A stretch of DNA of 64,000 nucleotides, from assembly GCA_022925895.1 (NCBI GenBank), contig JAKSYS010000228.1, forward strand, positions 19,026-83,025. Reading direction: 5' to 3'. Position 1 is the first letter of the stretch. The number at the start of each line of letters is the position of its first letter. The stretch is from Fragilaria crotonensis. Lineage: Eukaryota > Bacillariophyta > Fragilariophyceae > Fragilariales > Fragilariaceae. This document shows positions 42,839 through 54,368 of the stretch, piece by piece. The translations under genes and the position numbers were made by a program. The notes under the pieces were generated by a model that saw nothing but the letters and a program-made list of their open reading frames with translations, did not search any database and had not been told where the DNA came from.

Positions 42839-43336
42839 TCACCAATTCTTGAAATCCCGTAGCGGGATCTGGAACGCGAAAAGGCCACCCTCGGCAGACC
42901 CCAAGACCAATTCTGCAGTTGTAAAGACTCGCCCCGATATCAAATGTCCGCCAAAGACAGTCCCATTGGCATCAGATATCGCCAGATGTAAATGTTTAGC
43001 ATTGTTGTCACGAGGAGCCAGAGTTCCAACCAGAGATACAATTTCAAATGGCTCATTCCAAGTCCGTATATCATTCATTACCATTGTTGTATCAGAGGCA
43101 GTGGTGCTTGTAGTACTTGGTGGTCGTGTGGGATGATTGTTCGTTTCTTCGTCATGAGAGGCAGTATGAGACGCCATGCGCAACGTTACTTGGTCGAGGC
43201 TGCCCACACATGTTACCACGAAACAAGCCGACGCACCCGTTTGCCGCGCAGCCTCCTGTATGGACGATATCAGATCTTCTCCAGGGTGTAACCGAACACA
43301 ATGAGCGCGTAATGCACCCGAGACCATGGGACTCAT
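42839..43336 (-). CDS. PPC/DUF296 domain protein
   Basis: A single exon of 165 aa from ATG 43336. The whole protein is one PPC (DUF296) domain: ALRAHCVRLHPGEDLISSIQ, ACFVVTCVGSLDQVTLR, PFEIVSLVGTLAP and KHLHLAISDANGTVFGGHL. A Thr/Ser-rich loop (~65-90) is inserted. In plants this domain trimerises and sits behind AT-hook DNA-binding motifs; free-standing versions occur in bacteria and algae, with roles that are not well known. No AT-hook or targeting peptide is seen here, so a DNA-binding role should not be assumed. The C-terminus is short (IPLRDFKNW). Confidence 0.88.
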   Translation of the reverse strand: MSPMVSGALRAHCVRLHPGEDLISSIQEAARQTGASACFVVTCVGSLDQVTLRMASHTASHDEETNNHPTRPPSTTSTTASDTTMVMNDIRTWNEPFEIVSLVGTLAPRDNNAKHLHLAISDANGTVFGGHLISGRVFTTAELVLGSAEGGLFAFQIPLRDFKNW

Positions 43337-44000
43337 TGTGCTGTTGTCTTGACATGCAATTTTGTTTGAATCGCGTTCAGGTTACGCACCTGTGATTTTC
43401 ATAGTTCTCCATTCTCCAACCATGACTCGTAATTTAAATGTGATGCTGGCGTACAACTATGTACCAGGTTGTAGGCGCAGTAGGCTATAAGCAGCAAGAG
43501 ATGCGGTACGTTAGCGACACATCGTATGCCAGTAGCGTAAAACAATTACTGAGATGAATTGGCGTGTACTCTAAGTAGTACATTGAGTACAGATTATTTG
43601 TGGTAGTACAGTACGAGTACCTTGTACGCGTACGAACGAGTGGTCGCAAGATTTCCAGACCACGAGGCACGAGCCTCAACGGATCGACCCATGTCCCACG
43701 CGTCGTGCGGTCGGCTCAATTGCAAATTCACACTTATATTCTCATTTATAGTAGTCTACTGTATACAGTATACAGTATACGCATATGTATGGCACGTGTC
43801 CATGTCTTGCGTCTTGCGTCCACCCTCGAATCCAAGATGCTGGTCGGATCAGAGCATCATATGTCATATGTCATAGGCACGATCAATCTTTAGCCTGCGT
43901 CTTGTGTTCCTTCTTTTGTATGCGCAGTTATTCTGTGGATCCACGTCGACAGGAAATAGAAGGCACGAAAGACAAAAGTGAAAAAGTAAACACTACGACG
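43337..44000. promoter_or_regulatory. Divergent intergenic region, PPC protein / VIT transporter
   Basis: Contains short palindromic TATACAGTATACAGTATAC at about 43761 and GTAC-rich stretches. Promoters for both genes are expected here. An in-frame ATG at 43920 could extend the VIT N-terminus. Confidence 0.4.
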
Positions 44001-45262
44001 ATGGCGCCACATCCACCAACGCTTGATGGCCAAATAAGTGGAGAGGATTCCAGTCTGCTGGTAGGAAAGTTGCTCGCCAAGCCTTTGAGGGTAACGATGT
44101 CGAAGCTTCCAAGTACGTGAAATATGATATCATTGGCACTGTTCATTGATTTGAATGAAGTGTGTGGTTCAAAGCATGTTTTGAGCACTGCTATGCATGG
44201 ATGGATGGGTCACGTCTATGGATTGATGGAATGAACACTCGTTGGAATTGTTTCATCCGAAACCAATCACACAACACACATTTCCCATGTATGATGACGA
44301 ATCCAAGCTAATGAGCTAACTTGTGTTCCTTACCCTCCAATAGGAAGTATCACGACACTCGCGTCTTGATGAATAGTGACGAGCATCACAAAACCGAGGG
44401 CGGGTTGTTGAAACCCATGATTTTTGGTGGCCTCGATGGCATCCTCACGTCGTTTGCCATTGTGGCGGGAGCTGCCGGTGGCAACCTTTCCAGCGGCGTG
44501 GTTCTTATTCTGGGCTTTTCCAACATTTTCGCCGACGCACTTTCCATGGGAGTTGGGGAATTCCTTTCATCCAAGGCGGAGAATGAGTGGATTTTGAGTG
44601 AGCGGAGGAGAGAAGAATGGGAGTTGGAGAACTATCCCGAAGGGGAGATTCGGGAAATGGTGGATCTCTACATGGAGAAGGGTATGAGTCGTCAAGACGC
44701 AGAAAGTGTTATCACAACTATGGCCAAGTATAAGGATTTCTTTGTGGATATCATGATGACACAGGAGCTCCAACTGCAAGTACCAGAGGACGACCATGTT
44801 ACTGAGAGTTTCCGAGAAGGTACGTGCATTCCGCGTGGTCTCAGGTTGTCTCCGGATTCTAAGAAACCAATCTTGCAAACCCGTCCTCACCGTACGTCAC
44901 TCGTCTCCAGGTGTCATCATGTTTTGTTCCTTTGCCTTCTTTGGAGCTTTACCCCTTATCGGATACCTTGTTTTCCCATCTGCATTTCGAATATGTCCGA
45001 AGAAGAGTTGTTTCTTGCTGCTTGCGCAGTGACTGGAATAGTCCTGTTTTTCTTAGGCAGTGTCAAGAGCACATTTTGGTAAGTCAATGTATTCTGTCTC
45101 GCTGTGAATACTTTGAAAGATGTCGCAACTAACGTTTGCCTCTATCGCAGCGCAAGTCACTGGTTTGCTTCTGGAATGGAGACCTTACTATTGGGCGGCG
45201 TTTGTGCCACTGTAGCTTACTCAATCGGACAGTTTGTGCAAGGGATTGTTGGGACTGAGTAG
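44001..45262 (+). CDS. VIT/CCC1-family vacuolar iron (Mn) transporter
   Basis: Exons about 44001-44112, 44344-44819, 44911-45078 and 45151-45262, with introns of 231, 91 and 72 bp (GTACGTG, GTACGTG and GTAAGTC donors). The protein shows TM1-2 KPMIFGGLDGILTSFAIVAG and FADALSMGVGEFLSSKAE, a charged metal-binding loop (EREEWELENYPE-like, to ESFREG), then GVIMFCSFAFFGALPLIGYL and two final helices (ACAVTGIVLFFLGSVKSTF, METLLLGGVCATVAYSIGQF). This family moves Fe2+/Mn2+ into the vacuole by proton exchange. There are two frame changes. Near 44058 one missing base gives SLLVG-KVARQAFEGNDVEASK; a 53-bp intron from an upstream ATG (43920) is the alternative. Near 44990 one missing base gives PSAFR-NMSEEELF; a 38-bp intron is possible but very short. 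It could be an assembly error or a broken allele. Confidence 0.82.
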
Positions 45263-45628
45263 TGGGTGTGTGGGCGGTGTGGGTAATGCAGAAACATGGT
45301 GCTTCAATGTCGCTTTGCCCTCGCGCAATAATAAACTAGGAAGTTCGCCAGGACACGGGCACCGACGCGAATAGGCGCTCTAGAAAGCTGGGTGAGGCTA
45401 ACATATTCGCCTTAAACTCGTCACATCAAATACACCTTGTAAACCTAGTATCATACACACCACACCAGTGTTGGTACCGGGTGCTATAGTTGTTTCACGG
45501 ATCAAAAATTCGAAAGCCGCATCTGTACCATCTTGCATTGAAGCAGGTCGTGTGTCCCCTCTCTAACATACTGCACGGTACAGAGATGGGTGGAAGGACG
45601 GTTTTAATGAAAGCATGTAGGCCAAACA
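45263..45628. other. Convergent intergenic region
   Basis: 366 bp between two 3' ends; nothing recognised. Confidence 0.5.
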
Positions 45629-46128
45629 TTATGCCCACATTTTAGACTGCTGGGTGATGATACTCGTATGGTTGACCATCGATAGAACCACTCGGTGATA
45701 GTCGTATTGTCGTGGATGAATTCGGATTATAAAAATGTCGTCTGCGATTGAAGGTAGATATGGTTCGCAAAACTCGACTTGAGAATATACACAGTAAACC
45801 CATGGCTGTCCCTCTGTAGTCTTGATGAGTACAGAATCGTCATGAGTCTGCAAGAACGCATTGGCGGTATGCAAATGCAAGGAAACAAGTTGAGTCATTC
45901 GTACTTGCGCATGTATGTATGAACATGGTGATGTGAGGCAATCCATGTGTTTCTTGTGGAACTTACTCGGATTTCGACATTGTCCTGTAGTTGCAACAGT
46001 GGACCCAAAACCAACAACCCGTTCCCAACATTCTTATTCCGTGTACCCCGAATCCCTCCTCCTGATTCCACTGAACATCCTATGGATAGGAAGATGAAAT
46101 AGGAAAGTAGCATGGCAGGTGTCGTCAT
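45629..46128 (-). CDS. Small secreted or membrane-anchored hypothetical protein
   Basis: Two exons, 45967-46128 and 45629-45847, with a 119-bp phase-0 intron (GTAAGT...TTGCAG). The join gives 126 aa: a signal peptide (MLLSYFIFLSIGCSVESGGG), a short polar stretch, then NVEIR-THDDSVLIKTTEGQ and a segment with regularly spaced aromatics (PWVYCVYSQVEFCEPYLPS). Two cysteines may pair. The splice sites are good and both frames close at the expected point. No family is recognised. A separate 175-codon frame runs antisense over its 5' end and is rejected. Confidence 0.55.
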
Positions 46129-47047
46129 TGACTTTATATTGTTGGAGGTGATGGTACCTTGCCGAAATCGCAGTTGCGCTTGTAAGTTGCAGGTTGCAGT
46201 ACAACAAGCATTGGACGAGGAGGAGTTACACTCTTACCAAAGCAAACAGTGTATCTTCATGTGTTGTCAGAAATACAAGCAAGATGATGGTGGCTCTAGC
46301 AGTCGCAATTACCTAACTCCAGTACGATTTCATCCGCCGGAACGTGTGAAGCTGAATATGGCGCCAGATCGGAGCATCGAATCCGGGAATCACATATCAA
46401 AAATACCCTCTCTGGATACACGCGAAACTTGCGACCAATACGTCGACCAGATTGTCGAAATGCACTCAGACGTTATAATACGGGTATTCTGGCCCTGGCA
46501 ACGACTTCTCGAACACTGCAACACGGAGTACTCGAGTACTTGCACCCGCCTCATAGTTGATAAGTTGTTGTGCATAGGACGAACGATCGCGCGACATCCG
46601 ATAAAGGCAAACAGTCGCCGACTTGCCGTGCAACATTAAAACCTAGGTCCTAAGCCTGCACATACCTGTCCTGCTGCCTGCCTTTGAGTCAAATGCCATT
46701 AGATATCATGTGAACGCGAGGTCCATCCATTGTATACATCGGCAGACCAAGGAGTCTGGAGTCTGAAAGTGAGTGGGACTAGTAGTAGCGAACCTAAGAG
46801 CAGATTGATACAACGGAAAAGCCAAGCACTGCCTCATTGGGCTTCATTGATCTATAGTTCATAGAGACTCAATTGATATTCCTTTCAAGTTGAATGCGCG
46901 TGAGAATTCATCCAAAGATTAAGCCATTATGTAAGACCAAGCCGCGCACCTCGCTTCCCGATACAGGTGACCGCGGCGTCTGCTTTAAAGTGGGAAGGAG
47001 GTCAGGGATATTGCTGCCTTGGGCAGCAACGGAAAATGAAGAAGCAA
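46129..47047. other. Intergenic region, nothing supported
   Basis: 919 bp between the small secreted protein gene and the 3' end of the RRM gene. A plus-strand ORF of 175 codons starts inside the upstream gene on the other strand and has no domain. No repeat of note. Confidence 0.5.
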
Positions 47048-48025
47048 CTATCGACCACCTTGCTTTTTCGTGGCGACGCGATTCAACATTTTCGTAACCT
47101 TGAGCTTGAGTTCGGTGCGTGCCTTTCCAGCTTCGCCCTTTTTCGTTGAATCATTGACCGCAGCGTCAATGGTTGTGCCATTCAAAGCAACGGCTTTCTT
47201 GGCACTCTCAACGGTATCAAATGTCAGGTAGGCTTGTCCTTTGCACCGACCGGTATCAGGAAACGTTAACAGTTTGCATTGCAACAATTTACCGCAGGAT
47301 GCGAACAATGCATCTACATCCTTTCGCTTTGCTTCAAAAGGGAGGCCAGAAACGAACACCTTCTTTTCATCGGGATCATGAATGCCTTTCGTACTCTTCG
47401 AAACTTTGTTTGTGCCACGAACAGTGACCTTATCAGGGCAGTCGTAGATCCAGTGAATAGGCTCGTGCGTGTTTTTACAAGCCTGGCAGACGTAATCAGC
47501 TGGAACTTCTTTCGCCCGTTTTCTCTTCTTCTTGTCGGACTCGCACGATTTCTTTTCGAGACTTGTTTCGACATCTGGCTCGGGCGCATCATCATCGTCG
47601 ACACTCTGGATATCAACGGCTGGCGAATCATCGTCTTCTTCCTCCCGATTTTCCATTCCTTCCTCGTCATCTTCGTTGTCGGCCCTATGATCATGGTACA
47701 TCATGCCTGCCAACTCCTCCTCCTCCTCCTTTTTAAGCAGCGCTTCCTGTTTCAATCGCTCTTCTTCTTCTTCCGGAGTGGGAACGGGTGGCAGACCTCG
47801 TTTGACTCTCTTCATCATGCGCCGTCGCTGCAACTTGGAATAAGCAATGCCATGCTCATCAGTTTCCGGAACTTGAGATAGCAGTGCCTCCCTCTCTTTG
47901 CGTTTCTTGGAGCGTTTGTCCTCGACCGCATCATCTTCACTTTTTTCCCGCTTTCGCTTTGCTTTTCTTGCCTCCTTGTCAGCAAGTGCCTTCATCTCCT
48001 TGGGAGTTACTTCAATCGCAGTCAT
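47048..48025 (-). CDS. Nuclear RNA-binding protein with zinc knuckle and RRM
   Basis: A single exon of 325 aa from ATG 48025 (MTAIEVTPKEMKALADKEAR). The N-terminal third is Lys/Arg/Glu-rich with nuclear-signal-like KRSKKRKE. An acidic middle (EEEDDDSPAVDIQSVDDDD) follows, then a CCHC-type knuckle, CQACKNTHEPIHWIYDCP (~197-215). An RRM spans ~235-305, with RNP2 KKVFVSGLPF and RNP1 KGQAYLTF. The tail is basic. The layout fits a nucleolar or pre-mRNA processing factor. It shares a 400-bp divergent spacer with the rRNA-processing gene RRP1, which suggests, but does not prove, a ribosome-biogenesis role. Confidence 0.82.
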   Translation of the reverse strand: MTAIEVTPKEMKALADKEARKAKRKREKSEDDAVEDKRSKKRKEREALLSQVPETDEHGIAYSKLQRRRMMKRVKRGLPPVPTPEEEEERLKQEALLKKEEEEELAGMMYHDHRADNEDDEEGMENREEEDDDSPAVDIQSVDDDDAPEPDVETSLEKKSCESDKKKRKRAKEVPADYVCQACKNTHEPIHWIYDCPDKVTVRGTNKVSKSTKGIHDPDEKKVFVSGLPFEAKRKDVDALFASCGKLLQCKLLTFPDTGRCKGQAYLTFDTVESAKKAVALNGTTIDAAVNDSTKKGEAGKARTELKLKVTKMLNRVATKKQGGR

Positions 48026-48425
48026 GATCAACAATGGTACAGGGGGAGATGTTCAGCACAGTACTGGTGCGATGTGATGCTATGTCCAGCGTGTCAGCCC
48101 GTGGAATCGTCCTTATTGTCAACAGAAGGGACTGCTGGGGATGGAGGGTGTTTTCACCCAAAAAAATTGAATGGCGTCGGTCGCGATATTTTTCATCGGT
48201 AAAAGGACAGACGCCAGGATTGTTTTCTGCCACCAAAAGCTTACTCACAAGCATGCTTTTTCTGGATGACGAAAGTTAACATTTTACACTTTCATTCACC
48301 TCTACAGTGACAAATTCTGGAGGCCATCTGTCAAACGATCCATTCACTGAATACCCGGCCTCGTCGAAGAGTGAAGTGCGTTCTCTTCTTTGCCCACGCC
48401 AGAATACCCCTACGTCGCTATCACC
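48026..48425. promoter_or_regulatory. Shared 5' region of RRM protein and RRP1 genes
   Basis: A 400-bp head-to-head spacer between two likely nucleolar genes; possible bidirectional promoter. No motif is named with confidence. Confidence 0.4.
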
Positions 48426-50608
48426 ATGACAGCCGCCATGACAGTTGAGACGAAAGAAATGAAAGAAACCAAACGGGCCCGCCGCAAGTTGGGTGCTCAC
48501 CCGTCACAGTTGTGGCCTCAAATGCCCAAAATCCAGAGTGCTACTGCCCGTGCCAATGCGTACCTCAAAGTGGCGGGGCTCTCAACCAAGATAGCGGCTC
48601 CACCGTTGGATCCGCAACTCGACTTGATGAACTCCCCGGAAATTAAATTTGGGCGCCTCTTGGCATCCACCGAGCAGCGCGTCCGACACGAAGCCGTGAG
48701 GCGGCTCCATGAATACCTCAAGGCGAGGTGTGCCTTGGACAATGAGGAGGGTGTGGGATTGTCGGAGATGGATTTGTTGAAATTGTGGAAGGGGCTTTGG
48801 TTTACGCTGTACATGGCCGATCGAGTGCCAGTTCAAGATGAACTTTCCAAGCAATTGGCGCAGATGATTTGGTGCGTCGCAGGGACGGAGGAAGAAGACG
48901 AGTATGCCGCTAAGACATACCTTGAAATGTATGGCGCGGATGACGAGGAGGAGGACGATGATGATGATCCTGAAGTAATTATGCAAGAGATTGTCAACAC
49001 CACTGGTCACGTTTACACTGATGATGACGACGATGAGGACGACGAAGACGAAGACGAAGACGAGGAAGATCATGACGATCATGATCACGACGAAAACGGA
49101 GCTTGTATAAAGGGCGAAGACGACGAGGAAGATGTTGATGCCAGCCTGATCCCTCATTGTCGGGGCGCTCATTTAGCTGCTCTCTTTATCAAAACCTTCT
49201 TCCAAACTGTGCGCCGTGAGTGGGGCCGCATGGACAAGTACCGTGTGGACAAGTTCTACACTCTGATGCGTCTCATGATGGAACAAGTCTATGAGTACAT
49301 GGCTAAGCGCCACTGGAACCTTGGTATTGTTCGTCTCTTCAATGATATCATTTGCGACGAAGTTCTCATGCAGACCCCGAATGGGCTTCGATTGCACCTA
49401 ATTGATTTATCACTCGACGAGCTGGCCAAAGTTAATGCCAGAGCACCCATGCCTTTGACGGAAGCAACATTTGTGGATGTTTTAGAACCCTTTTTCGCCC
49501 TGGCGCAAGCCTGCAAGGACAAAGTTGTGCAAGCGCGGATCGTGGATAAGGTGTTGCATGGCTTTTTGGAGAAATACAGCGTCGTCTCAGAGGCGGCTCT
49601 GGCTGAGACCGAAGAGGAGAATTTCATCATGACGGAAGTTCATGTTGGAACTGTGGCGGACTTTATCTTCTCGCTCGGAAGTGATTCTGATACCAGAAAC
49701 GAGTATCGTGAGACCCTATACTCCACATATAAGGATTACAAACGACGTTTGAAGCACGTGGGAAGAGATGTCGTCTTGGACCTGAATGATGAAAATGCTG
49801 GAGATGGTGATGCAGAAGAAATGGAAGATGGCGAAGAAGCCCGTGTGATTGAAGTAGACGATCCAATCACGTACGTTGACGACACACTCGACAACGAAGA
49901 GCCGCCGTCAAAAAAATCGAGATCCAAGGGGAACAATAAGAGCAAAGTAGCATCAGCAGAGGCGACGGTCGGATCCAAGGTTGAAAAGGGTGAAGGGAAG
50001 AAAGATGTTGCGGCAAAGGAGAAAGTCCGAGCCGAGGTTGGAATGGGAAGCAAGAAGCGAGTTCGAGCGTCGGCTGAGGAGGCGGAAGAGGAAGGACCCA
50101 CGACCGAGAAGAAGTCGTCAAAGAAAAAGAAGAAGGCGAAGAAAGAGATTTCCGTGGAAACTGAGCCTCTGGTTGCGGAAGAACTCGTTGAAACAAGTGC
50201 TGCCGAGAAATCGAAGCCGAAGAAGAAGAAGCAGTCAGGATTCTCGCCTGCTCAGGAGGAGGTAATAACTATATCGTTAGCTTCCAGCAACAAGCAAAGG
50301 AGGCTACTGTTGCGACCGAGAAGAGCGATGACAATAAAGAAGAACCTATCAAAGACAAAAAGGAAAAGACTAAGCGAAAAGAAACTGAAGAAGAGAAGGA
50401 GGCGAGGCGAGTAAGCTTTGGCAAGGTAAACCATAGCAAGTCGCACAAGGCGTCGATGAAGGCTTTGCGAACAATGCCTCCCCCCAAGCTTGTGTCAGTT
50501 ACCCCTGACAAGTCGATTCTTCTCAAGAAGAGCCCGGGGCCAGTAGCCACTTTAAAGAGCGGAGGGAAAGGGAAAGGTGGTCGCAAGAAGGCTTCTGACT
50601 ACTTTTAA
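48426..50608 (+). CDS. RRP1: RRP1/Nop52 ribosomal RNA processing protein
   Basis: ATG 48426 is in a CACC context (MTAAMTVETKEMKETKRARR). The Nop52 domain spans ~40-420 with family blocks PEIKFGRLLASTEQRVRHEA, KLWKGLWFTLYMADRVPVQ, FFQTVRREWGRMDKYRVDKF and RHWNLGIVRLFNDIICDEV. It is interrupted by a ~90-residue acidic insertion (DDDDDEDDEDEDEDEED). A long basic, disordered tail carries the conserved end RVSFGKVNHSKSHKASMKAL and GGRKKASDYF. RRP1 works in the nucleolus in 27S pre-rRNA processing for the 60S subunit. The frame changes near 50262. Either a 26-bp GTAATA...TTCCAG intron (50262-50287) gives 718 aa, or one base is missing in the GGAGGAGG run. The 26-bp intron is suspiciously short. Confidence 0.88.
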
Positions 50609-51066
50609 GGGAGGCATTTGCGATGTATACCACAGATCTTCTCTTTAAGATATCGTTAGTATTCTGCGGCACCTAGTGGGTTCGAGAGTTGCTTCCTTGA
50701 CAGATGAGTCTAGTAGTTTATCCTGACGTTGTTCTTCGGTTAGGTCTCCATGTGTTCCGTGCAACGCCGAAAACACTTGATAATGCATACTCCGAGAATG
50801 CACAATGCATGCAGAAGACAATGAGTGCGGAAACGTGGGATATGAAGATCGTAGTTGCATTGTCGCGACTCCCCACCCACCCGACATTTTTACGGTAGAA
50901 GTCTCTTGTCAACGGGGAGATGCTGGAAGCGTAGCACGTCATACAAGTAGTACTTGTAGTCTCTACAATGGGCGCAACACTACTAGCACTTATCGTTCGC
51001 TGATTTGACTATTTTGAAATATGTAATTGCATAGATATAAATGAAACTGGCATTTCCATCGTTTGA
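50609..51066. other. Convergent intergenic region
   Basis: 458 bp between gene 3' ends, with some AGTAC-rich sequence; no gene seen. Confidence 0.5.
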
Positions 51067-52313
51067 TCAGTCGTTGTATTCAGGACTCTCAGCACCATGG
51101 ATCTCGAGTTCATCACTATTGACATTTCCAGCGGTGGGGCATGCACGTTTCCTAGATTGATCACTTCCAAATAGAGGATCAAAATTGGCATCCTGGTCTC
51201 TTTTCAAACGTCCAGCCAAAACAGCACACAAATTGTTGGTGAGACTGGACAAATCGGGCGGGGGGTTACCTGCTACAGGACGGAACGTTGGAGGCTCCTT
51301 GAAGGCAGCTTTCTTGAAAACCCTGGTTGGGATCGCGTTTGCTCCAGGCTGATATGACGACAGGAGTCCAGTCATCTCAAGATTAAGCATTTGCACCCAG
51401 GTCTTTTTCTCTTCATGGTAATGCTTGACAAACTCAATTCCTGGGTGTTCAGCGACTATCGTTTTGATTGTAGTGAATTGCTCCTGGCATGGAAATGGCA
51501 GAGCAACTTCATAAGTGGACTTGAGTGTACCACTATTTGCTCCTGCAGTCTCCATCATCTCCCTGATCCTACAGGAGAGTTTGACACTCTTCGCACTGTC
51601 CTCGTCGTACATCAACTCTCCAGATGAAGAGGAGTATACGGCCAGAAGTTGAGAGGGCTGAAACACTATGTCAGGCCAGGCATAGGTGATCACAACTGAC
51701 CTCCCACCTGGCTGGATTGTTGCTGTAATATCCGTTTCACTACATCCAGATGGTAGGATGAATCTGATGGTGACGTGCTTGTTGGTTCTACTGTCTTGCC
51801 ACTCCCACAGTAGATGTGGAAGAAATGACGAGTTTGCTGCAGAGGCATGATTACAGGCACCAAAACCATCAGCCGCTATGCCATCTCTACCTCTAAAGTC
51901 ATACTCATCCTCAAACATCGAATCATTAGAAGCCTTGCTTGAAAAATTTGTACGACCTGGGAGGTGTTTGGAGAATGATGAGTCGTAGAATTGGAATTGT
52001 AAAAGCACCGAAAATGTGACATGTACTCACCAGCTGAGCTTTTGATTTCCATGGCACTGATATAGTCCCGTTGATATGTCTCAAAACTATTGCGAAAGCT
52101 GTTCTTGCCAAACTTTCCATAGATCTCTGGTCGTTTGTTGTACAAGCTCATGTACTTGGGACCTTCCCTATTGAGTGATCCATCATTCATTCCCTTGATG
52201 ATATCGCGACGGAGATAAATCCCCTCTGGCCCAGAATGGTTCCACTTCTTCTTTTTATCTTGATTAGATGATTCAAATGTTGATGAAACTCTTCCATTTC
52301 GTTGAAAACTCAT
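51067..52313 (-). CDS. Hypothetical protein, 390 aa
   Basis: Two exons, 52031-52313 and 51067-51956, with a 74-bp phase-1 intron (GTGAGT...TCCCAG). The protein starts MSFQRNGRVSSTFESS. The N-terminal ~130 residues are polar and probably disordered (NRPE-type, Lys/Ser/Asn-rich). The middle (~170-310) looks like a beta-rich fold: FILPSGCSETDITATIQPGG, RSVVITYAWPDIVF and STYEVALPFPCQEQF. The end is Pro/Asp-rich with a basic patch (DQSRKRACP). There is no signal peptide or membrane helix. I do not recognise the family. The splice sites are canonical and the phases agree, so the gene model is sound even though the function is unknown. Confidence 0.65.
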
Positions 52314-52653
52314 GGTGATATTACAACTTTAGTGGAGAGGTGCAGTGGGGTGAAAAGTGAGAAATGAAATGATGAGATGGAAGCTTTTTGTGTGTGCGCT
52401 TCATGTTCAAAAACGGCGGCGGCAACAATTCCAAATTTGTATGGCTATTTTAATCGATTTCCGGTCATCCTCGGAGGAGTGTTCCGGCTTCCGGCGGCGG
52501 ACCTTGATCGAAATGAGAACACTCTCTTGCTTCGCTCAGTGTCCACGTCACGCCACTCATCGGAAATCTGAAAATCCGACAGCACGGCTACATGTGTTAC
52601 AGCTCTTGCTGTTGCACTACAAATTCCGATCACAATTTGCCTCAGGTATCACC
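52314..52653. promoter_or_regulatory. Divergent spacer, hypothetical gene / FAD oxidoreductase
   Basis: 340 bp between divergent starts; no specific motif recognised. Confidence 0.35.
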
Positions 52654-54368
52654 ATGACAATTCTGACGAAAGATCGGCTGGATGAGGTTGTCGCCGCTGT
52701 CAAGGAGACTCTTTCGGATCCTAAGATTCGTGCTGTGAACCAGCGAGCGGTTCAAGCCAAGGTATGGCACCACCAGCCGGCTGTCGCTGCTTGTTTGACG
52801 GATTTGCGAAAAGAGGAAGAGGAGATCCGGACAAGAATTTTGAAGCTCGTGAGTCACCTTGTGTACCATTTTCACGACCGTACGGTAGATGCAACTTTGG
52901 CCCGCGCTGGAATCTTGCAGGACGATAGAGTGAATGCTGGGTCCTCTTTGACAAGAAAGACGCTATTGATTTGTTCTGTCTGGATGCCAAGGAGCGACTC
53001 TATCTAGTGATGAATCATTATGGGTGGTTGCAAGAATTCTTTCGCGCTTTTCCCATGCACTTTTATGAAAACAGCTTTCAATTCGTTCACAATATACCTA
53101 AAAAGAAATTGAAGGTTAAGGTGAAGGTTGTTGGCCTTGGAATTGGGGGTTCCATGGCTATTAGCGGACTTGCCAAGGCTGGGATTGAATGCGCCGTTGG
53201 ATACGAGAAACGTGTCGAGTCTGGTGTTAGTAGTGTCGGAAGTCGATATCAGAATGCTTCATGGCGTGCGTACGACGTAGCGCGAGACCTCTTAGACGAA
53301 GCCGCTTATGATCACCTCATCGAGTATCGTCAGCGCTTTACGGTGACCTTCGATGATGGCACGACCAAGATGGTGACTTCTGATCGTGTCCAAATCATTC
53401 TTGGTGACGCCATTGAGGTGGCTCAAGCGTCTGCGAAGCGATACGGTGCGAAGCTGGTGTTCGGTGCCAATGCAGATCAGTTCTTCGACAGTGACTCCGT
53501 CGAAGAACCAGTTGATATTGTAGCGCTGTTCGCAGGAGCGCACACATCTCAAATGTTTCCTGGACTCGCGGAGGAAATGAGTATTCACTCTTGGCCCGAT
53601 ATAAGTTCCGTTTGTGACATGTGGCTTCGTATTAAGCCTAGTGAGAAGAAGGACTTCTATTGTATTCGATCCGGGGAGGTCGGTGCCGAACATTGGCACT
53701 ACACGATAGAGAGTGCCCGAAATACTGTTGAGGACGTCGTCCGTGTTCAGAACAGTCTGGTCAGCCAATACCAGTGGAGCTGCAAGAAGATGGTGGATGC
53801 GTCGGAGGAAGAGAAGGAGATTTTGAAAAGGAAATTTGAAGGGCAAATGGCACAGCTCGACGCCGTCAAAAAGTTCATGAATGAAACTGACGGTGGACGC
53901 TTCGACTACATCTTCACGAACGCCCCAAGTAATGAGCACAACGCAAGGAAGCGCGAGGAAGCAAGCGCTGACGGTACCGTGGTTCTAGAAGGGGGATATG
54001 TTGTGGATGTGAAGTTCGCATCGAATGCAATGGTGAATAAGTCCGGAGACTTGCTCTCCAAGTTTGCCACAGATTTGATTGTCATGGGCGGTGATGCGTG
54101 TGTACCACCGAATCCCCAGGCAGCATATGGAGCGACACTGGCGTGTGAAAGTGCGCAAATGGTGGTGCAATTGGCGACATCGTATGGCCACCTTAACTCT
54201 ATCATTCAAGACTTAGATGACTTCGATCAGATGTCGGAGCTTAAAGAGCAGGTTCAGGAATTGAAGGATCTGTTTGCTGCCTACTATGCTGCCAAGAGCA
54301 GATCTGAGAATTACTTCCAATGGGTCCAAACTCTCATATGCAATATCTATTCCCTGCCAAAACAGTAA
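52654..54368 (+). CDS. FAD-dependent oxidoreductase (monooxygenase-like)
   Basis: ATG 52654 (MTILTKDRLDEVVAAVKE). A ~110-150-residue N-terminal helical region precedes a Rossmann FAD motif VVGLGIGGSMAISGLAKAG that ends in a conserved acidic-basic EKR. The second flavin motif appears late as VMGGDACVPPNPQAAYGATL, as in flavin monooxygenases. There is no signal peptide. The frame changes near 52937. One missing base gives ILQDDRVNA-WVLFDKKDAIDLF, which reads naturally (~572 aa). Alternatively an 80-bp GTGAGT...GATAG intron (52849-52928) gives 544 aa. It resembles aromatic-ring hydroxylases or MICAL-like flavoproteins only at the cofactor motifs; substrate and pathway are unknown. Confidence 0.68.

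Noticed and set aside
43920-44000. ATG 43920 as the VIT start with a 53-bp intron
   Set aside because: Possible, but the join via one missing base near 44058 from ATG 44001 gives a more natural protein; kept as an alternative only.
46112-46639. 175-codon plus-strand ORF
   Set aside because: Overlaps the first exon of a well-spliced minus-strand gene; no domain or homology signal.
47279-47881. 200-codon ORF antisense to the RRM gene
   Set aside because: Phe/Leu-rich complement of Lys/Glu codons; a shadow.
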